A DNA stretch of 64,000 nucleotides, taken from the NCBI GenBank assembly GCA_008933995.1, contig WARS01002905.1, forward strand, positions 62,001 to 126,000, given 5' to 3'. Below are positions 24,206 to 35,427 of the stretch, in pieces; positions within the stretch are counted from its first letter, which is position 1, and the number at the start of each line of letters is the position of its first letter. The notes beneath the pieces are model-generated. The model was not told the origin of the DNA. It ran no database searches and saw only the letters and a list, made by a program, of their open reading frames with translations. The position numbers and the translations under genes were made by a program. The stretch comes from Datnioides undecimradiatus. Taxonomy: Eukaryota > Chordata > Actinopteri > Lobotiformes > Datnioididae.

Positions 24206-24226
24206 GATGCGCCGAGTTTGGGGGTA
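24206..24226 (+). other. Six-codon upstream ORF just before the UEV-RBR start
   Basis: ATG CGC CGA GTT TGG GGG TAA (MRRVWG) ends two bases before the main ATG at 24229. If the transcript starts upstream of it, ribosomes would meet this ATG first and could need to reinitiate. Whether it is in the mRNA is unknown. Confidence 0.4.
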
Positions 24227-24228
24227 AA

Positions 24229-27200
24229 ATGCCGAGAGTTGGATCTGAGGCGGAGCTGCGGACTCTAACGGAGGTTAGAACAAAACTTTAAGCCTTAAAC
24301 TTCAATTCAAAATCAAACTTTGTTAGTCAGAAACAACTTTTATCTTGACCTGCCGCTGACCGGCTAGCCAGCGAGGCTAACAGGGAGGATGAGCTAATGC
24401 TAAAAACATCTCTCTCATGTCTTCTGCTTTCCCTCTCATTCCCTTGTCTCCTTCTCCTCTCCTCCTCCTACTGCTCGCCTCTCCTCCTCCTACTCCCCCC
24501 TCCTCCTGCTCCTCAGTGTCAGTACAGTTATCCAGTGGAGACTCTGTCTGATCTTCAGAGCGTTCGCTCTCGGTTTTCTGATCTTCGTCTCTATGTGGAC
24601 TTTTACTGTAAGTACAAAATGTTTCATTCAGCAGATGAGGCTGCCGTTCAACTTCCCGCGCGTCTTTCACAATAAAAGCATGTTTCCAGGTTTTCCAAAC
24701 AAAGATAAGAAGAGGCTGGTATACCTGGCGGGGACTGTTCCTGTTCAGTATGAAGGTGAGTGTGTCCTGTCTGGTGTCAGAGCCTCCGACCGTCAGTCTC
24801 ACAGCTGATTTCACCAAACTACTCTGGCTGAAAGCAGCTCGTTTCATACGTCTGCAGTATTCACATCCAAATATTCCCAACTCGTCTCACGAAACATGTG
24901 TCCTCTTCCTGTGGCCCAATTAAAATGGTGGAGTCTGGCCTGGGTAAGTCTGATCAGCCTGACCGATCAGTCTGGCCAGTCTGGATTCAGTCTGAATGGT
25001 TGGTGTGGTCTGATCTGGTCAGATGTAGCCCAGTCTGTCCTGGTCTGGGTTGTGCTTTAGTGTGTTCTGGTCTCATTTTGTTGACACATTGCCATGTGTC
25101 TTTGCAGGAAGTGAGTATAATATCCCAGTGTGCATCTGGCTTCATGAAACCCACCCAGTGTCCCGACCTCGCTGTTATGTCTGCCCCTCCGTCTCCATGT
25201 TGATCAACCGGTCCTGTCCCTATGTGGACGATTCTGGCAACATCAGTCTGGACGGACTGAAGAACTGGACTCATGTAAGACTCACTGAGCATGCTGACTT
25301 AGACTGGCATGGTTCATCTGGTTAGTTGCTTGGTGAGTTGCCTGGTTAGTTGTCTGGTGAGTTGGCTGGTTATTTGCCTGGTACTCCATCGGTTGTCCTC
25401 TGTTTACCCCCTCCATGTAATGAGGTAACAGACTAAATGAAGCAGTTAATGTCAGCATCCTGGCAGAGGTTTGCAGATGTCTGCAGAGTATCTGAGCAGT
25501 GAGTTTCCTGATACCTGGAACTAACCCTCTAGCCCCCTTTTCAAAATGTGAACCGTTACCCTGGTCTGCCAGTCCATAGGTACTGGACTCAACCAAGAGA
25601 GTCCAACAATGTCCAGAGGTGTGGACAGGTAGAGCACAATGGTGAGTGTATAGAAGCAGTAAATCCTGCTCTGAAAGTGTCCGGGTATGTCTGATGCCCC
25701 CACTGGAACTAGCACACTGGAGTTGTTGCTGCTGACAACGCAGCTCCACAGATCAATGTGTATTCAAACCTTTTGACAGGAGTTACAGCTGTCCCAGACG
25801 TTACGGCCCCTGCCTTCACCTGCTGCCCCGCTGGTAACACACTCAACTATTACATCCAGTGTAGTGACACATCAGAAAAAGCAGTCGGACATGAATGGTT
25901 GGTTAAGATCGGGGGTCTTTGATGATACATAGAAAAAGTGGAAAGACCTCCTGAACAAGACCAAGAGGAAATGTGTAGAAATGGTCATGAAGGTTTACGC
26001 CCAGTCTCAGTCAGAGGACAGTTTGAACCTCAGTCCACAACCGGCGTAATTATTAGTTTGGACTTAAAACACTAAAGCTCTGACCAATGTACTTAACCAA
26101 CATTAGACTTAACTTAATTCAGCCCCTGGCAACACAGACAACTCGTATACAAACCAGTTCACCATGATGCCCTGGCTTGGTTCTTTAACTGCAAACTGAC
26201 TGTTTCATGAAGAGAGGAGTGAAGTTAGCACCGGCAGAACCCTCCCAAATGTGATTCAGGTAAAACTTTCCCTGCAGGAAGGTCAAAGTGAAGTTCCTGT
26301 TAAAGGTGTCCATAACATTGTGTTTCAGGGTGTGTCCAACCTGTCACTGCTAGTGTCAGAGATGAGGCAGGCCTTCCAGAAGGATACGCCGCTTTATGCC
26401 AGCTCTGTTGTCCGAGCTCCGCCCCCTGCAGGTGTTCACATGTCCCAGTCAGCAGGAAGGTCAGAGAGTTCAAACTAAACGATGTCCGATGTCCCTCTTA
26501 ATTTGTCAGTGATTCTGACGTGTGATTATTGATCATCAGTAACTGAACAGTTATTAAACTTTCCCCTCCTGCAGCATCCAGCACCCCACCTCCATCCCCT
26601 CCTCCTCCTCTCCCATCCGGACCAGCACCTCCTGCTCTCCACACAGCAGTCATCTCTCCCACAAACAAAAAGGTAAACTTCCTACACATGTTAAATATTA
26701 AATGTGCTAAATGTATAACATTTGTGTGCGTGTGTGTGTCTCTAAGGTGACCTAACACCCCTCTGCCCCCATGTTGCAGTTAGCCAGTGGGAGCAAACCA
26801 CAGAGGTGAGGGTGGGAGGGTCCTATACTGAGGAGCTGCTGGGGATCGACTTCAGTGCTCCTCCTTCCTCTTCCTTGTTCAACAACCCCTTCCTGAGCTC
26901 CTCCTCCCCCTCAGGTGAGACAGTGGCAGGAGACACCTGAGCTGATGGTAATGAATGGGTTTGTGTGACTACACATACAGGTAAGGTCATATGACACCTG
27001 TGCACTTCTTTAAAGCTGGCATGATAGATGAATTCAAGCGCCTCCTCAGGGGCAGGGGGAGTTAGAGGTGAGGCATAGGAAGTGAGTTGAGAGGCTCAGG
27101 TGTAAAGCAGCTTCTCGGCTCATGGTAGACAGGAACAGTACAGGTGGACCTTCTCTCAGAGGAGATGGTTTCATGATGAAGACTCACCTTCAGCTTGATT

Positions 27201-30200
27201 CATCATGAATGATCAGTGACACAGTCAGCAGTGTGTCTCTGAGTGAACTGTGGAGCTGTAGACATGCATCACACATTGATGTGATCGTCCATGAATGAGC
27301 TGAGAAACGTGAGATGGTGCAGAATTTGTTCTTCACTGTTCCTCAGTATCAGGGATCCAGTGCTGTGCCATGTGACACTCCACAGCCCTGCAGTCTGTTA
27401 CGGTGCAGAAGGATTTCACTTCTACAGTCTGTAACAGCTGCTCCTCCACCTGGTCCTTGTCTCTTCAGGTGTCCCCCCTGCAGACCCTCTCAGCAGAATG
27501 ATGGGAGCTCTGAGGCTTCACAGCGAGTCCAGCAGAGATCAGCAGAGTGCATCACCTGTAGAAATGGTCGAATCAGAATCAGCCACAAACAGACACATGC
27601 CAGGCTCTGGACCAGCAGCTAAGGGAGGTCAGTCACAAACAGCACCTGGAGTGGATTACATCAAGGTGAGGAGGACTACTGGCATCAGCAGGTCTCATCT
27701 GGTCTGAGGAGGTCTCAACAGACCTTACTTGAGCACTCAGCAGGTCTCAACAACTTTTCAGCTGGTCCTTCTGCTCCTTCTTCTTCTCTCAGATGGCAGC
27801 AGGTCTTCCTCAAGGCCAGGCAGCTATCTTCTTGTCTCTGATGACCATGGAGGGGCGGCGCTTCATCCCCAGTGATGTCATGGAGGCAGTACAACTTAAC
27901 AGAGATTTCTCATCAGCCTTTAAGTTTCTTACTCACAGCTGTCCCATCTGTCAGGAGCAGGTGTCCTTCAGTAAGGTGAGAAACGCATGATTTGTCTCAG
28001 CCAGTCAGAGACCAGAGAGCCTCATTCATGCTCTTCTGTCTGTGTCTCCTGTAGATCATCACCATGACTCACTGCTCCTGTTTCCTGTGTCAGACGTGTT
28101 TTAAGACGTTTTTCTCGTCTGCCATTAAAGAGAAGAGCATCGATCAGCTGGTCTGTCCTCAGTGTGGCAGACCTGACGTCAGAGGTCAGGGAGGGATGGA
28201 GGAGGCCATGGACTACTTCAACCTGCTGGACACGCAGGTGAGGGGGCCAGTATTCACCTGGACACGCAGGTGGGGGGGCATTTCTCAGAGCTTGAATGAG
28301 CTGTGACCATTATCATCTCTGACTCTAATCTAGACTGAACTGGGCCAAATGGACAGTGAAATAAAACCATGAGCTGTCAGAGGAAGCAACTCTCTGATTA
28401 GAAACAGCAAATCAAGAAACTGAACTTTAATTTCATAAATCTAGGACCAGGACTATTGAGCTGCAGCTGCTCTTCAGTCTGAACATGAAGAAATCAGTTT
28501 TAAACTAATGATTCACTTTTTCTGGTTCCCTCATTATAATGTTATAGGTGTCTCAGCTGCTAAAGACCTGAGTGATGTTTGTATCTGTTGCAAAGAAACA
28601 ACTGTGTCACGTCACCCACTGATTCTGTCTTTGGCTGCAGAGGCTCAGTTATTTCTTTGTTTGTGTGCAGATCCGTCATTTCCTGCCCCCTCAGATCCAT
28701 GAACTCTTCCAGAGGAAACTCAGAGACAGAGCTCTGCAGGAGATGCCAAACTTCCGCTGGTGTGCTCATGTAAGGACGTCAGAGACTAGATCACAAACTA
28801 AATTAGGATTGCAGAGACTAGATTCGGTCAGGGACTAGAGCAGGGTCTAGGTCAGAACCTCAGAGACTGTTAACATGCAGTCTGTCCCTGGAGAAGGTTT
28901 CAGTATCAGGTATAACTCATTAATACTGGTGTAAATATACCTTAACTGAAATCAGTCACTGAGACCAGACCACATCTAGAAGTGGTCCGGCTCACTTTCC
29001 CGTCAGACCTCAGCAGGTGAATATGGACGTGAACAGAATGACTTCCTTCACAAAGCACGAGTCACATGTGTTGGAGATGTTGCATCTTTCATCTCCACCA
29101 TCTACCTGACCCACCTTCCACATCAGCTACCTGCCAACAAAACGCGTTTTATGAATGACTTACTATTCTATACTACTATAACACAGTTTTGTTTGCAAAT
29201 ACACAATTAACATATAAGTGTTTAGTTTTATTAATTCCAAACAAACTTAAACAAACAAATACATGTCCTTGCCTCGAAATATCAAACTAATTCTAACAAA
29301 AGATTGAAAAACGGAAACCGTCTCCTCTGAAGTCGTCTCCTCGTGATGCTCCCGGCACTCTTGAGGACATCTGTGGAGAGCAGCAATTGTGTTGCTGCAG
29401 CTAAAACACTGTGTGTGTTCTCAGTGCTGTGTGTCCTGATGGAGAAGCAGAGCTCCACCTGTCACAGTTCAGGTGGTTGGTGCTGATTCTCCTCCCGCCT
29501 CAGAGCGGTGCAGACAGTCTAACCCTGGGGGATGAATTCACGATGAACAACCCCGCGACTGTGGGATGAGACAACCAGCATGTCTTCCTGATCTGACGCA
29601 GACACTTCCCTCTGTGACTCTGCAGCTTCTCCACTGCTCAGTCTGCTGGTTGCTTTCTGGAGACAAACCTCAGCTCCATCAGGCTCTGACTCTCAGGCTG
29701 AGGGATCAACTCTGGGTTTTATCTTGTGATCATCCACAACATGAAGCTTTCAACCTGATTTTCATGTTTCCTTCAAGTTTGAGTTCCATGGTGACGATGA
29801 GCAAACAAGCATGGGTCGGATTTCAAACGTGCACCTGCAAGTGGTCGCAATACTGCTTCCTTGTTACAGAGTCATGCTGCGTTCAGGAGCAGCAGCCACC
29901 ATCTAAAAACATTTTGTTCTTACCTCATAGTTCAGGTCTCACAAATACAAAACAATACATCCTGCAGAGATACAGAAGAATGACTGACCAAGACTCATAC
30001 TTTTCCTTTAAAATGTCCTGAGTAATTCACCATCCACAACAGCAAGTGGTGCCATTAATGTTAACACATCGGGAGTTTGAGCAGAGGCAGGCCGACGACC
30101 ACTGTGGACAAGAGCGTGACATGTTCTGTCCAGCTAAGCTCAATCAAAGAAGATGAGTCACCTGAGCCAACATGTGAGTCTGTGGGTGTTTCTGGTGAAA

Positions 30201-33200
30201 AATCAAAGGCAAAGATAATATTAATTAGAAGAAGATAACGTTGACCTTTCACCATGGTGATGCCACTGTACATATCTGATGTACATTCCTTTTACTGTTG
30301 GCTGAGCACACACTGCCAGGCCAACACAGAAGTCACCACCTGGATTAAACTAGTCTAATAGGTTAGAGTCTTCCATGGAGAAGCACTGTAGTGGTCAATA
30401 TGTGTGAGCTGGCACATGGTATTCAACTGATGAAGGTCTTTTCTTTAACATCCTGTGGTCATGGAAAAGATGTTCCTCTGTTTCAGAGAAGTCAAACTAT
30501 TGGTCTGCATCAAGCAAAGTGAACCATAAGAACTGTGCAACACATAATTTAACCCTGGAAGGACAGTGGTGAACCATCATCTGTGCCGTCCAGAATCACT
30601 GGGATGTCCTGGAGAAGACTTTACACAGACGTCCAATTCCCCCATTGTCAATACAAGATCTCAGATCCAGAAAATTGACGTGAAGTGTGGACGAACATTA
30701 ATGTAGGGACATTTCATAAACTTACCAAAACGAACACGCGCTATAATCAAAGCTACAGACTGTCCAAAGAAACAGCGTGTGTGACTTGTTCTTTGGCCAG
30801 GAGTGTTCGAAGGCACAGAGCAGCCAAAAACCGATCTCACCATCCTCAGACACACATCACGTGTGCGACATGAAATCGTCTTCACACACTTGAAAACTGT
30901 TTCTGAAATTCTGTTAAAGCTGATGCCGGTTAGTGTTTTCTTTATTCTTCTCTTCCAGACCCGGATCAGATCACAGTCAGACCCTGATCAGACCCCAGTC
31001 AGACCACAGTCAGACCGTGATCAGACCCTGATCAGATCACAGTCAGACCCTGATCAGACCCCAGTCAGATCAGTCAGACCGTGATCAGACCCTGATCAGA
31101 TCACAGTCAGACCCTGAAGTCATGTGACTTTTTTTTATTTGTGAATTGCATTTGTTTCTAAATTGGAATCGATCAGAAAGATAATGTGTACTTATTTGTT
31201 AATTGTGTTTGGTATCTGTGACCCACACAGTCAGACTCACCAGACATTTGTAAAACAATTTTCTTTGTTCGCAGGACACTAATTGTGTGTGTGTATGTGT
31301 GTGTGTGTGTTTCAGTGTTCATTCGGGATGCTCCATGAAGCTGACAGGTTGAGGATGGACTGTCCCAGCTGTAAGAAGAGCACCTGCTCTCAGTGCCGAT
31401 CACCTGTAAGACACACACACACACACACACAGCCCTTCCAGCTGGTCACAGATCAGAACCAGGCCCTTCAGTCATATACTACATACAGTATCACTGTCCG
31501 CTGACATGGACCTGAGACCAGCCTGTTTGTGTCTGCAGTGGGCTCCTCAGCATCAGGGACTCTCCTGTCACCAGTTCAGACTGTGGCAGCAGCAGAACCA
31601 GCCAGACCAGCACAGCAGCCTGCTCAGCTACAACAGCATCGGTACAAACACATCATCACCTCCAAAATCTGGACCTGAAATCACACAGTCATACACAGAA
31701 AGGCAAGGCAGAAAAAGACACAAACGATGTGGCTTCTGGAGACACAACACATATAAGGTAAAACAATTGACAGTTAAAAGTGGGAAAGTAAAGACAAGAG
31801 ATTCACAAGATAACAAAATCAAGAGGTGAAAATGACAAATCAAGGAAAGTTGACAGGAGCTCTCTGAAGTGCAGGTCCTGAAAGTCTTTGGCTCCTTGAG
31901 GAGCAACCCGAAGTCCTTGAAGCATCTGATGTGTTTTCTTCACCAGCATTAAAGGATCGTGATGCGTCTTCTGTGATGTAGACTCTATCTGAAGCTTTCC
32001 ATCTCGCCCATTAAGCCGGTTGATCCTAATAGGATGGTTACTCCTCCAGTTTTGATCCTGTGCACAGTTAATTCTCCATCACAAGTCAAGTCACAATTTC
32101 TCTCAATTTCTATTGGAATGATGGTCAGAGAAAGTTATGTCTGTAGGTAATTAAGTGTATTTAGAGTGTGTTGTCTTCTATTCTGTTTCTCAGAGTGTCC
32201 AAACTGTCAGTTTGTCTTCAGTCTGTCTAAAGGAGGCTGTCTTCACTTCACCTGCAGTCAGTGTCAGCATCAGTTCTGTGGAGGCTGCAGTCAGCCCTTT
32301 GCTCATGGATCTGTGAGTTTGTATCTGCTCTGATCTTCTAGTTTCTTTTCTTAAATATGCAGGTTTCATATACTCAAGGGTCACATTTCTTTCTTATATT
32401 TCACGAAATAGTGTGTTGTTTTTATTGCTGTTTGTTTTGTTTTTTTTGCTTTTAATTAGTTAAAACTGTCATATCAGTCTCATCATCACATTACAGTCCA
32501 GAAAATATGTGTAAAATGTGTTGCAGCTGCAGATGTGTCTGCTCTGTGCAGCGACTTCTGCTCTGCACCATCTGCTCTGCACCATCTGCTCTGCGCTTTG
32601 TTGTCTGTTCTCCATCTGCTCTGCAGTGTCTCCTCTCTGCACTGCCTGCTCTGCACCGTCTGCTCTCTGCACTGCCTGCTCTGCACCGTCTGCTCTCTGC
32701 ACCACCTGCTCTGCAGTGTCTGCTCTCTGCACCATCTGCTCTCTGCGCCATCTGCTCTCTGCACCGCCTGCTCTGCAGCATCTGCTCTGCCCTCTTTAGT
32801 GACACCAATATATTACCTCAAGCTTTTTCAGCATATATGGGAAATGTTTTAGTATTTGTGCTTATTGAGAACTTATAAGCTGAGACCTTGCCCGTGATAG
32901 ATGTAACGGGCCGATATCATCATCACACTCTTTGTCAAGATTTTGGCCTTTTATATCCATTTTGATTCAGCCTTTCATGTCGTCAGGCTTGTGGTTTCTC
33001 CACCCACTGTGGGACCAAAGGTCTTCATGCCCACCACCCAAGAGACTGCCTTTACCACCTGAGAGACTGGAGCGTGCCCCGGCTACACCTGCTGCTGCAG
33101 GTAAGAACCAGGTGGTGCTTTGAGGGCTCAGGGGTATGCAGGTGATATGCAGACAGTACTGGTGAGGTGTGAACAGGTGATGAAGTGCGTTGTGCTCCTT

Positions 33201-34085
33201 GTCTCTCAGTATTGCAGACTGTCTCCCACCTGGTTGGAACCAGCCAAAGGGCACTCACCTGACACCAATCAGACAGGTAAGTTCTTCATCTGCTTGATCA
33301 AGTGGAGTCTTTTCTCTAGCACACTGAGTGACACGTGCGTTCATTTTCAGGCGTTTGTTTGGTTTTGGAGCTCAGAGATGATAGCGGCAGACGGGAGGAG
33401 CCCTGTGGACAACCTGCTCTACCTGAATTTAGAGGTTACTGCCAGTAAGACCACTGCTCCAGAAATAGCCCCCCAGTCTGATCCACCATGGACTGATCCA
33501 GGACAGTCTGATCCAGGATAGTCTGATCCTAGACTTGACTGATTTACCTGCATAAGTGTGTTGGTCTCCTCATCAGGTGTTTCATTCTGACAGGTTACAC
33601 TATAAAGAGCGTTTGGTGGAGCTGATAAATCGTTTCCATGCCGACCCAGCAGTCCTGTTCACCTCAGCAGAGATGATGGCAGAGCTGCAGCGATGGCACG
33701 TCACAGTGCCAACCAGGAAAGCAGAGGAACCAGAGTCACTATATGCGCACCGCCTGCGCCTGGTCAGTGACTCAGCCTTTATTATGTTGTCACCTGTGAG
33801 TCACTTCATGCTAATTTGACACACTAACTCTCACACGTGTCTCCAAAAACCACATCGTTTATTGACGAGGAGCTAGTATCAGATCATTTTCCAGAAATGT
33901 TCTTGTGCTGCCGCCTCCCTGCCAATCACAGTACAGCATCTTGTGTGTCTCCTCAGACTCTGACCAATAGCATTCCTCTCAGGAAGCAGCGGGGCTCTCC
34001 ACTCAAACTCAATGATGACGTCTGTCCTCTGACTTCGGCTGTGGCTCCTGGAGCTCCGCCTCCTCACCTGTTGCTGAGTGACTGA
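24229..34085 (+). CDS. Predicted UEV-RBR-LDD ubiquitin ligase (TSG101-like UEV fused to HOIP/RNF31-like RBR)
   Basis: Nineteen exons: 24229-24273, 24517-24607, 24690-24755, 25108-25274, 26329-26459, 26575-26672, 26780-26914, 27469-27665, 27793-27975, 28055-28237, 28671-28769, 31316-31405, 31539-31641, 32194-32312, 32987-33100, 33210-33276, 33351-33444, 33594-33762 and 33957-34085. Phases close to 2280 nt, 759 aa. Residues about 1-148 are a UEV fold; Y66, Y71, N72 and M98 sit where TSG101 has its PTAP-pocket Y63, Y68, N69 and M95. About 149-300 are Pro/Ser-rich. RING1 starts at C360/C363 (SCPIC), followed by an IBR (CPSCKKSTCSQC) and RING2 with SKGGCLHF, catalytic Cys about C545. The LDD keeps HHPRDC (R588/D589, HOIP R935/D936) and GYCQLHYKERLVELINRFHA. 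HOIP's PUB, B-box, NZF and UBA parts are absent. By homology it would transfer ubiquitin through a Cys thioester, possibly building Met1-linked chains. The join of the two halves (exons 7-8) is inferred from phase, the absence of an intervening stop and the absence of TSG101's coiled-coil end. The alternative is two genes. Confidence 0.75.
28770..31315. other. Large intron of the UEV-RBR gene between RING1 and IBR exons
   Basis: A 2.5-kb intron. The frame at 29566-30021 lacks splice signals and any recognisable domain, so I treat it as chance. The region 30955-31118 is a tandem repeat (separate entry). Confidence 0.5.
30955..31118. repeat. Minisatellite of GATCAGACC/CAGTCAGACC units
   Basis: Tandem 10-11-bp motifs such as GATCAGACCC, TGATCAGATC and ACAGTCAGACC alternate in higher-order units over about 160 bp, within the intron before the IBR exon. 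Confidence 0.85.
31642..32193. other. UEV-RBR gene intron before RING2 exon
   Basis: A 550-bp intron without visible exon or repeat family. It ends in TTTCTCAG at 32186-32193. Confidence 0.45.
32530..32800. repeat. CTCTGC-based minisatellite in UEV-RBR gene intron 14
   Basis: Units such as CATCTGCTCTGCACC and GTCTGCTCTCTGCACTGCC repeat over 270 bp. Several frames stay open on both strands and give Cys/Leu/Ser-rich or Arg/Glu/Ala-rich translations. These are artefacts of the repeat. Confidence 0.92.
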
Positions 34086-35427
34086 TAGACTCCGCCCATC
34101 CCCTACATGACAGCCAGTGAGGACCCGGCGTCCTGTCTCACTACTAACTTGAATTTGGAGGGGAAGTTTCAGAGATAAAGTGTACTTCTGTGCCAAGTGA
34201 TGCAAACTAACTGACTAAAACAAGTCTGCACCTCAGTCCCAGTGACATCATCAGTCTGTTGTTCAAATGCACTGCTTCTGATTGGCTCGTTAGTTTGTGG
34301 CAGAAACACAGCCAGAGAAACGAACAGACTTCAGCAGAAGAAGAAAGTAAAGTTACCAAACACAGACTTGAGCAGCCAATCAGAGCTGGTGTGATATTCA
34401 CCTTAACGAGCACCAAGAGACACTGTTCTAACAAGCAAACAGTTATTGAGTCTCTTCTCAGTATTTAATTATCCACTTGAGTCATTGTGAGTGTCAGTTA
34501 GCATGTTAGCTTTGTTAGCATGTGCCTGTATGAGCAGGTGAAGTATTTTACTGGGGGGCTGTTGAACCGTCAACGTTGTGCTGTAGCTCTTTCTGCACTT
34601 TAACTGTTTAAATGTATTAAATCTATAATCTCCTCAGTATTTCAGCTGCGTCCCTTCCTGTCAGCTGTTTCAGAGTCAGTACATTTGTCGAACAGGTCTC
34701 ATGAAACCATCACATCAGCTCCTCAAAGCCTCAATAATGTGACCGGATGTTGTTTCTCAAGAGGAATACCACTGAGGCCTGAGAACAGTTTGACGTGTGT
34801 GAGGGAAGTGAGCAGCCCGAGACGACAGCCGTGTTTCTACAGAAGCCCAAACTGGACAAACAGAACACTGGATTTACAGAGAACCCTGTAGGTTCTCCTA
34901 CACCAGGAGAATCAAATTTAGTTCATGGGCCACATATAAGCTAGTTTAAAGTGGAGAGGGCTGGACCAGTGAAACCAGTGCATATTCACCTGTTAATAAC
35001 AACAGGTGTAGGACAGTCTATTGTCACGTGCATCAGACTTCACAGATCATGGTCTACAGACACACAACACCCGGTCACGTGTGCAGTTTTCTAGAAATGA
35101 GCGGTCCTGACATTTTCCTCTGGAGGCTACTGTGCGAGTTTGTTGCTGACTCTGCCAAGTCACTACTACATGTGCTGAAATCCAGCTACTAGATCTGTGA
35201 TGCGTCTGATCCTCAGGTGAGACAGTGACAGAGACACTCGCTGTACTGTAACAACACACGTCATTTATCCATTCACATACACACACTCCTGCAGCCATTT
35301 CAAATTTCAGGTTCAGTAAAATGTTGTGCAGGTGTGATATGAAGCAAACTCGTATGTGTATTTGATATTATGACAAACTTTATTCATGACAAACTTTACA
35401 AACACATCAACTCTGTTGTCTACTTCT
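34086..35427. other. Spacer after the UEV-RBR gene, no gene seen
   Basis: Presumed 3' UTR of the UEV-RBR gene followed by spacer up to the convergent inositol monophosphatase gene. No clear AATAAA lies close to the stop. A TTTATT at 35380-35385 (AATAAA on the minus strand) is about 45 bp beyond the monophosphatase stop and may serve that gene. Confidence 0.4.

Noticed and set aside
24229-26914. A stand-alone TSG101 gene
   Set aside because: There is no coiled coil or steadiness box, no stop after the UEV/proline-rich exons, and splice phase continues into the RBR exons. I favour one fused gene but cannot exclude two.
29566-30021. 151-codon frame in the large UEV-RBR intron
   Set aside because: No splice-supported start, no recognisable motif, and composition like the surrounding intron.
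32486-32878. Overlapping Cys/Leu/Ser and Arg/Ala/Glu repeat frames on both strands
   Set aside because: Translation of a minisatellite in an intron; not flanked by splice sites and not conserved-looking.
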